Position numbers and translations under genes: made by a program. Source: Caldilineales bacterium (GTDB lineage Bacteria; Chloroflexota; Anaerolineae; J102). Taken from it: DNA of 36,741 bases. The stretch covers positions 1 to 36,741 of the forward strand of contig JAGFJG010000018.1 of NCBI GenBank assembly GCA_024102915.1, given 5' to 3'. Within the stretch, counting starts at the first letter, position 1. Every line of letters starts with the position of its first letter. The notes beneath the pieces are model-generated. The model searched no databases. It saw only the letters and a program-made list of their open reading frames with translations, and was not told the DNA's origin. This document shows positions 17,292-25,920 of this stretch, in pieces.

Positions 17292-19049
17292 TCAGTTGGA
17301 AGTTTCGATCGTAGGCGTGTCGGTAATCGAAGGCCAGCCTGCTTCCAGGCCCTGCAGAGTCTGGATCTGGATATCACGGCCGAGACGATCGGTAATCTTC
17401 TCCCATTCTGCCGCAGCATCCTTCATGGCCTGTTCAGCCGTCTTGGTTCCGGCCAGCACAGCCTGCAGGTTCTCATCCAAAGCAGCTTCATACTCGCCCG
17501 TACCATTCATGAGGATAGGGGGAGCCGCTCGCTCGATGGCGCCAACCAGGGTCGGGATGTGATATTCCTTGTAGTTTGCAACCACAAGCGGGTCTTCCCA
17601 ATCTGACACCTGGAAGGGGTCAAAGAAACCGGCCGGGTTACCGACCATCCAGGTGAAGATGGAAGGACTATTCGCCCACTGCAGGAAGAGATAGGCGGCT
17701 TCCGGAGTATCAGATTGCGAGGAAACGGCGTAGGTGACGTTGGGCCACCACAGACTGCGTCGAACCAGCTTTCCGTCAATGATGTGTCCGGGCGGGAGGC
17801 CTGATTTCAGTTTGCCCACAACCTGACTATCGGCATTGGCGGGGTTATCCAGGAACTTCGGCATGTTGGGGAATGCTGCGGTAATAGCGGCGCCGCCAGC
17901 AGTCATGTTGGCATATTGCTCAGGCCAACCCCAGGTTTTGGCGTCCGGGCTGTGCCAGGCGAGGGTATCGGCATAAGCTTGGGCGGCAGCGATTCCCTCA
18001 GGGCCATCGATCAAGGGCTTCGCCGTGTCGGGATCGAACAACTTCATGACGGGGTCTGCACTGGACGCATAGCGCTGATACCAGTTTGTCCAACCCCAGC
18101 CGGGATTGCGCAGATCGGTGACGCCATACAGGCCTTCATCCGGGCGATTGAAGAATTCGGAAACCTGATCAAGTTGTTCCCACGTTTCCGGCCATTGCAA
18201 GTCCCAGCCATATTTCTCTTTGAAGGCGGCCTGTTCCTCGGGATCCTCAAAGAGGTCAGCACGATAGATCCAGGTGTGGTAATCGCCATCGAAAGAAATG
18301 CCGACATAATTGCCCTTGTGCGTATTGAATTGCTGCACCGTCTGGGCGCCGCCGGTGTAGTAATCTTCCCAGTTCGGCTTGTGCGCCGCCAAATAGTCAT
18401 CCAGAATCAGCAACGCACCAGACTCAACCAGGGTGCTCAACTGATTGCCCCACATCTGGTAGATGTCATATCCGGCTGAACGAGTGGTTGTATCCTGGAT
18501 GATCTTGGTGAACATCTCGGTGTCCGCCACGGGGATGATCTCGATCTCGATGCCGGTCTCTTCCATGAAGAGGTCCTTGACGGCCTGCGCGCCTTCGGGA
18601 AATGGCACTTCCAGATGGCCGACAGCGCCGTCCAACATCATCATCGTGATTTTTTCCGGTTTTTGGTCTGGCGGCAGAGCGTTCAGGGCCAGGATCGCAC
18701 GACCTGCCGGTGAATCGGCGGCATACTGGTAGCGCTCGGCGCCTTCAAAGCCGGTGGGGCCGCCGATCATACCTTCAGCCAGCCCTTCCTTCATGGGCAT
18801 GGCCGGTTCTTCGGGCGCAGCCGTCGGTTCTTCGGCGGGGGCTTCGGTCGGCGCTGCCGCCGGAGCCTCGGTTGGTTCTGCTGCCGGAGCTTCAGTCGGA
18901 GCAGCGGCCGGGGCTTCAGTCGGGGCAGGGGCGGGGGTGCCGCCGCCGCCGCATGCCGCCAGCAAAAGCAAAGCGCCCACGACAGCCAACACCATTATAA
19001 GGCCTCGGCGAGAGACGGGATTCTTCTTAACTTTTCGATTCTGAGACAT
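17292..19049 (-). CDS. Long extracellular solute-binding lipoprotein, family 1 (GlpV-like)
   Basis: A 585-residue lipoprotein from ATG 19049, chosen because AAGGAG (19060-19065) lies 10-15 bases upstream and a signal peptide starts there. The signal peptide is basic, then hydrophobic, with lipobox LAAC and Cys33. A GGGG turn and a Pro/Glu/Ala/Thr linker of 8-residue repeats (about 43-82) follow. The rest is an SBP_bac_1-type domain (GHLEVPFPEGAQAVKDLF, QDTTTRSAGYDIYQMWGNQL, GYDIYQMW, SSQSDTPEAAYLFLQWANSP). It feeds the two permeases downstream. Length and the two-ATPase operon resemble GlpSTPQV-type polyol importers. Confidence 0.9.
   Translation of the reverse strand: MSQNRKVKKNPVSRRGLIMVLAVVGALLLLAACGGGGTPAPAPTEAPAAAPTEAPAAEPTEAPAAAPTEAPAEEPTAAPEEPAMPMKEGLAEGMIGGPTGFEGAERYQYAADSPAGRAILALNALPPDQKPEKITMMMLDGAVGHLEVPFPEGAQAVKDLFMEETGIEIEIIPVADTEMFTKIIQDTTTRSAGYDIYQMWGNQLSTLVESGALLILDDYLAAHKPNWEDYYTGGAQTVQQFNTHKGNYVGISFDGDYHTWIYRADLFEDPEEQAAFKEKYGWDLQWPETWEQLDQVSEFFNRPDEGLYGVTDLRNPGWGWTNWYQRYASSADPVMKLFDPDTAKPLIDGPEGIAAAQAYADTLAWHSPDAKTWGWPEQYANMTAGGAAITAAFPNMPKFLDNPANADSQVVGKLKSGLPPGHIIDGKLVRRSLWWPNVTYAVSSQSDTPEAAYLFLQWANSPSIFTWMVGNPAGFFDPFQVSDWEDPLVVANYKEYHIPTLVGAIERAAPPILMNGTGEYEAALDENLQAVLAGTKTAEQAMKDAAAEWEKITDRLGRDIQIQTLQGLEAGWPSITDTPTIETSN
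18804..18923 (-). repeat. 24-bp imperfect tandem repeat coding the lipoprotein linker
   Basis: Five units of 8 codons, each starting Pro-Thr (PTEAPAAA, PTEAPAAE, PTEAPAAA, PTEAPAEE, PTAAPEEP), encode residues 43-82 of the binding protein. Such flexible low-complexity linkers after the lipidated Cys are common in Chloroflexota lipoproteins and let the domain reach out from the membrane. Confidence 0.8.
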
Positions 19050-19164
19050 GTTCAATGCTCTCCTTCTGAAATGAGTCGGTGACGAATTGGACGAGAATAT
19101 AACGTTTAGGGCATAGGCCGCGTCCTCGAGACGATCAGACAATCAACTCTGTGGGGGACGGTGC

Positions 19165-19173
19165 ATTATATCA
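19165..19173 (-). promoter_or_regulatory. Candidate extended -10 promoter for the binding-protein gene
   Basis: On the minus strand the motif TGATATAAT (19173 to 19165) matches an extended -10 (TGnTATAAT). No good -35 is visible at the usual distance. It lies about 115 bases upstream of the binding-protein ATG, in a 281-base gap. It could give the importer genes transcription independent of the promoter at 26.7 kb. Confidence 0.4.
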
Positions 19174-19225
19174 GATAAATGTAATCCGCCACACTCTGTA
19201 TGTAATCTGAAATACACGGAAATCT

Positions 19226-19314
19226 CCTGACACGGAAACCACGCAAGATAGTAATCTTGAAGTCGGTGCAGATGGTGCAACGCAGAATCTATGCTTTGCG
19301 GATTCCGTGTCAGG
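19226..19314. repeat. Long nested inverted repeat in the gap before the binding-protein gene
   Basis: CCTGACACGGAA (19226-19237) and TTCCGTGTCAGG (19303-19314) are perfect 12-bp inverted arms. Inside, CGCAA (19242-19246) faces TTGCG (19296-19300), and an inner CAAGAT/ATCTTG hairpin sits at 19244-19259. No ORF is inside. It could be a small non-autonomous mobile repeat, or a structured 3' end for the upstream isomerase-like gene. Confidence 0.5.
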
Positions 19315-19330
19315 CTCAAAGCGATTTTTG

Positions 19331-20164
19331 TTAGCTGCGAACGCCCAGGTCTTGCATCATGTCATTGGTGGCGTTGTATGCCTCGGTCGCCCAGGCGATG
19401 ATGCCTTCACGGGAGGGGTCGGGCGGCCATTCGAGTTCGAGGGCCACGCTGCCGTCATAGCCGGCGATGTTAAGTTGCTTCAGATATTCCTTCAGCGGCG
19501 CTTTACCACGCCCGGGCGGCAGATCGCCATGGGTGGCCAGCGAATCGGAGAAGTGGACATGGCAGATACGGCCCGACAGTCTCTGGATTTCGGTCGGCGG
19601 GATGCCAGCAAGGTCGAGATGCGAGCAGTCGACGTTGGCCATGACTACGCCCGGCATATCGACAGCATCAAGGAAAGACTCCATGGTGTCGATCGAATTG
19701 ATCAACGACATGTGGAAGGGTTCAAGCTCGATGGAAATGCGCACGCCGACGGCATCGGCATGTTCGCCGATGCGTCGCACGCCATCGACCACGCTGCCCC
19801 AAATCCAGTCCTTCGTGAAGCCGGTTTCGAGTTGCCAGAAGTATTCGCCATTGACCAGGAGCACATTGTCGGCGCCGAGGTTAGCGGCGAGATCGACGAC
19901 ACGCTTGCCCAGGTCTACCGAGAATTCACGGGCGGCCCGGTTGGGATCGAACAGCCCGAACAGAATCAACGGCACTGAGCGAATGGGCAGCCCGACCTCT
20001 TTGGCAATAGCCACGCTGTTCTTGATCTGCGAGTCCGACATCTCGCCGTCGGCCGGGTAAATATCGATAGTGTCGAATCCGATGTCTTTGACCACCCGAA
20101 TGCCGTCGGTGTAAGGGTCGATGGCTGACCCCAGGAAAATCGAGTTGATGATGCCAAGTTGCAT
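19331..20164 (-). CDS. Sugar-phosphate isomerase/epimerase family TIM barrel 1
   Basis: A 277-residue xylose-isomerase-like TIM barrel (AP_endonuc_2 fold). ATG 20164 is used because the upstream stretch comes from a repeat and AAGGAG lies nearby. Metal-ligand-like residues are visible in the usual order: ISIELEPFHM (Glu), VMANVDCSHLDLAG (Asp/His), ICHVHFSDS (His and Asp) and SVALELEWPP (Glu). In this family Mn2+- or Mg2+-dependent sugar epimerisation, isomerisation or inosose dehydration occurs in the cytoplasm. It is one of three such genes with two Gfo/Idh/MocA oxidoreductases. Substrate unknown. Confidence 0.87.
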   Translation of the reverse strand: MQLGIINSIFLGSAIDPYTDGIRVVKDIGFDTIDIYPADGEMSDSQIKNSVAIAKEVGLPIRSVPLILFGLFDPNRAAREFSVDLGKRVVDLAANLGADNVLLVNGEYFWQLETGFTKDWIWGSVVDGVRRIGEHADAVGVRISIELEPFHMSLINSIDTMESFLDAVDMPGVVMANVDCSHLDLAGIPPTEIQRLSGRICHVHFSDSLATHGDLPPGRGKAPLKEYLKQLNIAGYDGSVALELEWPPDPSREGIIAWATEAYNATNDMMQDLGVRS

Positions 20165-20194
20165 GTTGTGGTGTCTCCTTGACGTGGAATGTGG

Positions 20195-20264
20195 TGGATA
20201 GTTGGTATTGGGCATTGGATATTGGATATTTGTCGGCAGGAAAATATCGGATACCCAATATCCA
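20195..20264. repeat. Heptad-periodic intergenic element B
   Basis: 7-mers in register: TGGATAG, TTGGTAT, TGGGCAT, TGGATAT, TGGATAT (20195-20229), then an inverted half ATATCGG, ATACCCA, ATATCCA (20244-20264). The last is the exact complement of TGGATAT. It lies in the gap upstream of the TIM-barrel gene at 19331. Confidence 0.65.
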
Positions 20265-20281
20265 GGAATGGCTGTTAGCGC

Positions 20282-21394
20282 CTAATCCATCATCTCGGCA
20301 ATAACCACGCCGCGATGCTCTTCGATCGAGCGATAGCAGGCGTCAATGAGGGCCATGGTTTTGAGGTTATCCCTTCCGCTGATCTCAGGCTCGGCCCCGG
20401 TCTGAATGGCGGTCATCAGTTGCGCCATGGTGCCTTCAAAAGCGTCCGGGAACCATACGTCGTCCCATTGGGGATTGAACCAATAGCCGGGATGTTGGAC
20501 TGTGGTGAAGTGCAGGGTGCTGGGACTGCCGTTGGGATAATCCACCCAACCGATTGTGCCCCAGGCCAGACCCTCGGTTCCTTCCACCCGCCACTTGATG
20601 TAGATGTCACCCAGGCTGCCTTCTCGCACCGGCCCTGTCCAGACATCGTCCCAACTGCTGGCGCGCATGCCATTGGCATATTCGAGTATATAGAGGGCGA
20701 TGCCGTCGACATGCTCAAATTGGGTACGAGGATCTTTGCGGGCGCTGGCCAGCACACGCTCCGGATCGCCAAACAGGAAACGGAATGCATCCAGGTGATG
20801 GATGCTCATGTTGAGGAAGGTGAGGCGATCGTAGTCATAGAGGAAGGGCTGCCAGTGCGGGATGCCGCGCATTTCGATAGTGGCGAGAACGGGTTCGCCC
20901 AGCACGCCCCGGTTCAGCAAGGTCTTGAGCGCCCGCATCGACTGGTCATAGCGCATGTTCTGGTTGACGGCCAGGACTTTGCCCGCGGCGGCGCACATGT
21001 CGACAACGGCCTTGGCGTCCTGGTAATTCATGGCCAGCGGCTTCTGCGCCAGAATGCCTTTGATGTGGGGTTTTTTGACGGCTTCGGCGATGATCTCGGG
21101 CTGCTGGTCGGGCGGGAAAGCGATGTCGAGGATTTCGACGCTCTCGTCGTCCAGCAATTCCTGCCAAGTTTCGTAAACAGTCTCGATACCGCGGGCGGCG
21201 GCGCAGGCGATGGCGTTTTCATGTGTGCGCGAGGCGACCGCTACGACATTGAATCCGGCGTTCTCATATGCGACCATGTGAATGTCGCGCATGATGAAGC
21301 CAGCGCCAATGCACCCGATGCCATAATCGGTCTTTTCGGGCAGATGCGCCCGAAAGTCGAGGTCGAAATCAAGTTCCGGTTTGTCTGATGCCAT
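20282..21394 (-). CDS. Gfo/Idh/MocA-family oxidoreductase 1
   Basis: A 370-residue NAD(P)-dependent sugar oxidoreductase. The N-terminal Rossmann motif reads GIGCIGAGFI, starting at about residue 25 after an acidic extension. The usual EKP motif is QKP (ILAQKPLAMN), keeping the catalytic Lys. The C-terminal domain has MSIHHLDAFRFLFG with the His/Asp pair. The family oxidises or reduces a sugar hydroxyl, often at C1, C2 or C3, or inositol. It lies between two TIM-barrel isomerase genes, a pairing typical of keto-sugar or inositol pathways. The Glu-to-Gln change in EKP is seen directly; its effect is unknown. Confidence 0.88.
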   Translation of the reverse strand: MASDKPELDFDLDFRAHLPEKTDYGIGCIGAGFIMRDIHMVAYENAGFNVVAVASRTHENAIACAAARGIETVYETWQELLDDESVEILDIAFPPDQQPEIIAEAVKKPHIKGILAQKPLAMNYQDAKAVVDMCAAAGKVLAVNQNMRYDQSMRALKTLLNRGVLGEPVLATIEMRGIPHWQPFLYDYDRLTFLNMSIHHLDAFRFLFGDPERVLASARKDPRTQFEHVDGIALYILEYANGMRASSWDDVWTGPVREGSLGDIYIKWRVEGTEGLAWGTIGWVDYPNGSPSTLHFTTVQHPGYWFNPQWDDVWFPDAFEGTMAQLMTAIQTGAEPEISGRDNLKTMALIDACYRSIEEHRGVVIAEMMD

Positions 21395-21442
21395 AGGGCA
21401 TTACTCCTTGGGCCGGTCTGTGTGGGTGGGTGGGGTAAGAAA

Positions 21443-21470
21443 GTTCCGGGTTCCGGGTTTCAGGTTCCGA
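21443..21470. repeat. Heptad-periodic intergenic element C
   Basis: Four tandem 7-mers: GTTCCGG, GTTCCGG, GTTTCAG, GTTCCGA. It lies in the gap between the oxidoreductase start at 21394 and the TIM-barrel stop at 21519. No inverted half is evident. Confidence 0.6.
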
Positions 21471-21518
21471 AAGACGATGCAAGATCAGCGCGGACGTCCG
21501 ATCAGCACACAATAGGCA

Positions 21519-22334
21519 TCACGCCATGAGCGCATCAAAACTGCGGCGGCATTCCGCCAGCACTTCGTGATAGTCCATCGCCCAAATCTCTCCAGACATG
21601 ATCTCAACATCATAGAAGCCGTCATATCCGGTATCGGCGATGGCATCCAGAATCTCACTCAACGGGATGATGCCACGCCCCATAATGGTGCGATCATTGC
21701 CGGGTGCGTAATCTTTTTCCTCATCATTGATATGCACGGAGAAAATACGATCGCCGGCGACGGCGATGTTCTTAATCAGGTCGTCGGTCTCCCAAAGGTG
21801 ATAAGTGTCAAACATCAAGCCTACGTTTTCCTCGCCCACGCGCTCGATGATATCCATTGTCTGCGGGATGGTTCGCAGGAAAGTGAAACCATCGTACTTG
21901 GGATGAATCGGCTCAATAGCCAGCTTGACACCGGCGGCCCTGGCGACCGGAGCGACCTCTTTCAATGCCGTAACTACCAACTCCTCCGCCGTCGCCTGGG
22001 TTTGGAAGAATGTGTTGGCGGTTCCTGTCAGCATCAAGATCACCTCTGTTTTCAGACGCTGCGCCAGTTCAATGGCCTCAAGAGTGTCCTGAATCCCATA
22101 CTTGATTTGAGCCCTTGTGGATGCAGGATTGCTAAGGAAGAATCCAGCTCCGACCAGATTGGCGACTTGAAGAGGCGATTGTTCCAATAGCGCAATGCCC
22201 TTATCGACGCCGTAATTGTCGAGTTTGTCGCGAAAAACGCCCACTCCCTCAATGCCGTGTTTGGGGTAATTGAGAATGTCCTGTTCGAATGTCCAATTAT
22301 AGGTTGTGATATCACTGACCGATAGCTTTGGCAT
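21519..22334 (-). CDS. Sugar-phosphate isomerase/epimerase family TIM barrel 2
   Basis: A 271-residue xylose-isomerase-like TIM barrel from ATG 22334; upstream in-frame sequence runs into a palindrome and the preceding gene, so it is not used. Ligand-type residues are in AIEPIHPKYDG (Glu), GLMFDTYHLWETDD (Asp/His), IFSVHINDEEKD (His, Asp) and YDVEIMSGE (Glu). The pattern is close to hydroxypyruvate isomerase, inosose dehydratase and related enzymes (Hyi/IolE/IolI). It lies 62 bases downstream of the third TIM-barrel gene. Function beyond the family is open. Confidence 0.87.
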   Translation of the reverse strand: MPKLSVSDITTYNWTFEQDILNYPKHGIEGVGVFRDKLDNYGVDKGIALLEQSPLQVANLVGAGFFLSNPASTRAQIKYGIQDTLEAIELAQRLKTEVILMLTGTANTFFQTQATAEELVVTALKEVAPVARAAGVKLAIEPIHPKYDGFTFLRTIPQTMDIIERVGEENVGLMFDTYHLWETDDLIKNIAVAGDRIFSVHINDEEKDYAPGNDRTIMGRGIIPLSEILDAIADTGYDGFYDVEIMSGEIWAMDYHEVLAECRRSFDALMA

Positions 22335-22358
22335 TTTGAGCCTCAGAAGAATGAAAAC

Positions 22359-22388
22359 GGTGCGACGCACTTCGAAGTGCGTCGCACC
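22359..22388. repeat. Perfect 30-bp palindrome built of four 7-mers
   Basis: GGTGCGACGCACTTC (22359-22373) is followed directly by its exact complement GAAGTGCGTCGCACC (22374-22388). The core reads as four heptads: GTGCGAC, GCACTTC, GAAGTGC, GTCGCAC. It lies in the gap between two TIM-barrel genes and could also act as a hairpin in the transcript. It looks like a dispersed repeat. Confidence 0.7.
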
Positions 22389-22396
22389 TGAAACGA

Positions 22397-23305
22397 TTAG
22401 AGATATTTGTCCAACAGCTCGCGCATGGTAGCGATGCCGGTCCAGGCATCCGCCCAGGCGTCCGGCGACATGGGGATGGCGTCGCAGCCCCACCATGGAC
22501 CACGGAATCCTGAGTCTATCAACGCTGGCACGATCTCATCGAAATTGAGCACGCCCCGGCCCAGGCCGAGATGCGTGCCGAACAGATTCATCCAGGTCGT
22601 GTTGTCACTATCGTTAAGGCCGACGCTGCCGATTTTGCCCTTCAGCGACTTGATGTAGCCCAATTGACCATCCTCGAACGTCTCGACCGGCTGGATTTGA
22701 TTGTGGCCGAGCACACTGATCGCCTGAGCATGCCCGCAGTCGTAGTCGAGCATGAAGTTGTCAGCGCCGACATCATCCAATAGTTTCACGATCTCCGATG
22801 GTTTGACAAACACCTGGCCGGTCTCGGGTTCCCAAAGCATGGTAACGCCGACATCCGCCGCCATCTTGGCTTGCTTCTGGAAGGTAGTGACCACCCGATC
22901 CCACACGGCGTTGTAATCGACGCCGCGCGCGAGCGGCCCGAATGAGCCGGGGTCAACACGTATCTTGGACGAGCCAATATCCGCCGCCATTTGCAGACAA
23001 CTGGCGAAGTATTCCTCGTAGGCTTTCAGCACATCTGCGTCGCCGGTCGCCCAGGGCATGCAATAGGGGTCGGGAGCATAACCGGCGATTTCCAGGTTAT
23101 AACTGCTAATCCAGTCCACCAGTTCCTTGCGAGATTGCTTCGTTGGGAACTGGTCAGGGGCGGCATGACCGGTAAACCCTGCACCCAGGGCGATGCCGTC
23201 GAAACCGAAGGCCGAGAGCACCTTAACCACCTGATCCAACGAGGCCGGTTTGGGGAAACCGAATACGAAACACCAACTGCCCATAAAAATCTTGTAATCA
23301 CTCAT
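22397..23305 (-). CDS. Sugar-phosphate isomerase/epimerase family TIM barrel 3
   Basis: A 302-residue AP_endonuc_2-type TIM barrel. It starts with KIFMGSWCFVFGFPKP, and shows ALGAGFTGHAAP, MLWEPETGQVF (Glu ligand), NFMLDYDCGHAQ (Asp/His), IGSVGLNDSDNT and WWGCDAIPM. The usual final His and Glu ligands are less clear than in the two sister proteins: the strand after the barrel reads GSVGLND rather than VHxxD. This paralogue may therefore bind metal differently. It lies 39 bases downstream of an oxidoreductase gene. Confidence 0.82.
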   Translation of the reverse strand: MSDYKIFMGSWCFVFGFPKPASLDQVVKVLSAFGFDGIALGAGFTGHAAPDQFPTKQSRKELVDWISSYNLEIAGYAPDPYCMPWATGDADVLKAYEEYFASCLQMAADIGSSKIRVDPGSFGPLARGVDYNAVWDRVVTTFQKQAKMAADVGVTMLWEPETGQVFVKPSEIVKLLDDVGADNFMLDYDCGHAQAISVLGHNQIQPVETFEDGQLGYIKSLKGKIGSVGLNDSDNTTWMNLFGTHLGLGRGVLNFDEIVPALIDSGFRGPWWGCDAIPMSPDAWADAWTGIATMRELLDKYL

Positions 23306-23344
23306 TTCGTAAACTCCAAAGGTAGAGAGGCCAGTCGGGCCGGG

Positions 23345-24301
23345 CTATTCGTTGATGATCAGGTAAGGCTTGACAGACACGCCGAGATTATTGGAACGTA
23401 GAATCGCTTCCTCCAATTCGAGCGCCCGGACGCCATCCACGCCAGTAATGGCCGGGGTCCTATCGTTGATCACGGCGTCGGCAAACTCGGCCAGAATCAG
23501 CGGGAAGGTCTTGTTGAACAGCGAACCCTCGGCTACGATGTGATCCATATCGCCGATCAAGTCGGGATAGGCAGCCTGAGCTTTGACGCCGGCATAGGTG
23601 AGGCTCATCAACGGGAAATTGTTGGCCAGCTTGTCGGTCCCGGTCACCGTGCCCAGCGCCCCATTGGCGAATTCAAAAATGGCGGCCTTGGCGAATGGGG
23701 CGGTATAGACCCAATCGCCCAACGGATAGAGGAATGGCTTGCCGTCGATGGTGAATTTGGCCGATACGCTGACCACTTCGCCGCAGAGGAAACGCAGCAG
23801 GTCGATGCTGTGGTGGAAGGTATAGCCATGGCCGCAAATGCTGATAAAGGCGAATTCACCGAACTCTCCGGCGTCGATCCGGCTCTTCAATTCCATCACG
23901 GTTTCCATGTAGCGATAGTTGTAGCAAACCATCAGCTTGCGGTCGACCTCTTTTGCCAAAGCCACGAGTTCACGGGCTTTGGGCAGGCTGTCGGTGAAAG
24001 CTTTCTCGCAGAGGACGTGTTTGCCCGCCAGCAACGCCTTCTTCGTCATCTCGTAATGCCCAGGCTCCATTACGCACACATCAATCGCCTCGATGGAATC
24101 ATCTTCCAGCATTTCATCGATATTGCGATACGCATTGACCCCGAAGTCCTTTGCCATAGGCACGGTCTTCTTCTCAAAGTTTCGCTCCCGGTCGGTGAAA
24201 CCAACCAGTTCGATTTCGTCCAGCGAACGGTAGCCGCTTCCGTGAAGTAGGCCGGAAGCCAGACCGCAGCCGACGACGCCTAATCTAACGCTTTTGCTCA
24301 T
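23345..24301 (-). CDS. Gfo/Idh/MocA-family oxidoreductase 2
   Basis: A 318-residue NAD(P)-dependent oxidoreductase. The N-terminus VRLGVVGCGLASGLLHG is the dinucleotide-binding turn. The EKP motif is EKAF (HVLCEKAFTDSLPKA), keeping Glu-Lys. The C-terminal domain has the His/Asp signature YTFHHSIDLLRFLCGEV. In the family it interconverts a sugar alcohol group and ketone. It is placed between the RbsD gene upstream and a TIM-barrel gene downstream. Substrate unknown. Confidence 0.88.
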   Translation of the reverse strand: MSKSVRLGVVGCGLASGLLHGSGYRSLDEIELVGFTDRERNFEKKTVPMAKDFGVNAYRNIDEMLEDDSIEAIDVCVMEPGHYEMTKKALLAGKHVLCEKAFTDSLPKARELVALAKEVDRKLMVCYNYRYMETVMELKSRIDAGEFGEFAFISICGHGYTFHHSIDLLRFLCGEVVSVSAKFTIDGKPFLYPLGDWVYTAPFAKAAIFEFANGALGTVTGTDKLANNFPLMSLTYAGVKAQAAYPDLIGDMDHIVAEGSLFNKTFPLILAEFADAVINDRTPAITGVDGVRALELEEAILRSNNLGVSVKPYLIINE

Positions 24302-24358
24302 ACGACATGCTCCTGAATGGTGTGTGGGATGGAAGGACGATATATGAGAAATGGCGCC

Positions 24359-24862
24359 TCAGCTTTCGGGCGAAGGAACCACGTTCTCGCGCATGAGTTT
24401 ACGTCGCTCGACATAAGCGGGCAGGATTTCACTCCCGCTGCCATCGGCGAACCAGGCGAAGGGGTCAGTGCTGGCCATCATGACGATATTCGCCCAGGGA
24501 TTGAAGGAGCCGGAGCGGACGATGAATTTGCATTGATGGGCGATGTTGTTCACCAGTTCTTCGTGCGTGGTCAGTTTGAATGCCGCACCCGAACCGGTAA
24601 AGATTTCCTGCAATGCCGCATACAGGGGTTTGTTCTTGCTGAGGATGTCACCGGCAAACTGAACTTCCTCGACGAAGACTTCCTGGCGCATCACTCGCAG
24701 CACGTCGAGCACATCGGGCAGGCCCTCGTAGAAGCCCAGGTCGATTCGCCAGGCATCGGCGGGGATGGGAAAACCGGCATCGGTGACCATGAACAGGTCG
24801 GAATGGCCGAGTGTGGCGACAGCCTGGGCCAGTTCGGGATGAAGGATTCGTCCTGGACGCAT
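24359..24862 (-). CDS. RbsD/FucU-family sugar mutarotase 1
   Basis: A 167-residue RbsD/FucU protein, which interconverts pyranose/furanose or alpha/beta forms of a free sugar before phosphorylation. Landmarks are LGHSD with the catalytic-type His20, DAGFPIP (28-34), WRIDLGF, and the C-terminal KFIVRSGSFNPWANIVM, equivalent to the family's RTGE.tPYaN segment. It lies just after a ribokinase-like gene, as rbsD/rbsK often do. A paralogue with the same role occurs in the opposite operon at 28758. Confidence 0.9.
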   Translation of the reverse strand: MRPGRILHPELAQAVATLGHSDLFMVTDAGFPIPADAWRIDLGFYEGLPDVLDVLRVMRQEVFVEEVQFAGDILSKNKPLYAALQEIFTGSGAAFKLTTHEELVNNIAHQCKFIVRSGSFNPWANIVMMASTDPFAWFADGSGSEILPAYVERRKLMRENVVPSPES

Positions 24863-24947
24863 GGGTGTTATTCTCCGTATGTGTGGTTTATGTCAACGAT
24901 GTATGTGGGAAGAAATTTGGTGACGTGTTGCGTACTTCACTGTTTTT

Positions 24948-25895
24948 TCACGCCTGATAGTTCTTCAAGAAATCCTCGACCTCTTGACGCGTGTGATACG
25001 AAGGAACCGTATCCCAGCGCGTACAACATAATCCGGCCACAGCGTTGGCGAAACGGGCGGCGTCGGTGAGGGGCATGCCTTCAAGCAGGCCAGTCGCCAG
25101 CGAAGCGTTGAAAGAGTCGCCAGCGCCATTGCTGTCCACCGTATTGGGGATGTTGTAGGCCGGGACTTCGGTCACGCTGTCGGGCGTGACGATCATGCTG
25201 CCTCGCTCACCCAGGGTCATGACCACGGTGCGACAACCCAGGGCCAGCAACCGGCGGGCGATCTCGACATCGGGCGTGGGGTCGGCGGGATCGAAGCCGA
25301 GGCAAACCCGGGCTTCGGTTTCGTTCGGGGTCAGGATATCGACCGAGGACAGGTCTTGCGCCCGCAGGTCGTGGGCCGGGGCCGGGTTGAGGATGACGGT
25401 GCTGCCGCAAGCATGCCCCAGTTTTGCGCCATGCATCGCCGTTTCCAAGGGGATTTCAAGCTGAATCAGGACAACCGAGTCGGCGCCCATGTGTTCGGCG
25501 GCCTCATCGACATCGGCTGGCGAGAACAACTGATTTGCGCCGATATCGATCGTGATGATGTTGTGTCCGCTCGTATCTTTGATAATGAATCCTGCCCCGG
25601 TCGCCAGCTCATCCCTCGATTTCAAGTGGTCGAGATTGACCCCCTCGTCCTGCATCAGTTTGATAAACGCCCGACCGAAATCATCGTCCCCCACGCACCC
25701 CACAAAATCGACCGGCGCTCCCAGTCGGGCGGCCTGCACGGCCATGTCGGAGCCTTTGCCGCCGTAGGCTTCACGAAAATTACGCGCCAGCAAGGTCTCG
25801 CCTTTCATGGGGATGCGATCGACATCCATGACCAGCGCCACCAGATAGCTGCCGACAAGTACAATTGAAGCCTGATTCGTGTTTGGATTCGTCAC
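24948..25895 (-). CDS. Ribokinase-like PfkB carbohydrate kinase
   Basis: A 315-residue PfkB kinase of the ribokinase branch starting with GTG 25895, which has GGAGG 7 bases upstream. The sugar-binding signature GGKGSDMAVQAARLGAPV, ILNPAPA and LTPNETEARV are typical, and the anion-hole/catalytic signature DSNGAGDSFNASLATG contains the catalytic Asp. It phosphorylates a sugar in the cytoplasm. It lies 25 bases after the DeoC-type aldolase gene and 85 bases before RbsD. Ribose is the default family substrate but is not proven here. Confidence 0.9.
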   Translation of the reverse strand: MTNPNTNQASIVLVGSYLVALVMDVDRIPMKGETLLARNFREAYGGKGSDMAVQAARLGAPVDFVGCVGDDDFGRAFIKLMQDEGVNLDHLKSRDELATGAGFIIKDTSGHNIITIDIGANQLFSPADVDEAAEHMGADSVVLIQLEIPLETAMHGAKLGHACGSTVILNPAPAHDLRAQDLSSVDILTPNETEARVCLGFDPADPTPDVEIARRLLALGCRTVVMTLGERGSMIVTPDSVTEVPAYNIPNTVDSNGAGDSFNASLATGLLEGMPLTDAARFANAVAGLCCTRWDTVPSYHTRQEVEDFLKNYQA

Positions 25896-25920
25896 TGAGT
25901 CCTCCGTGAATCTCTGCTGA

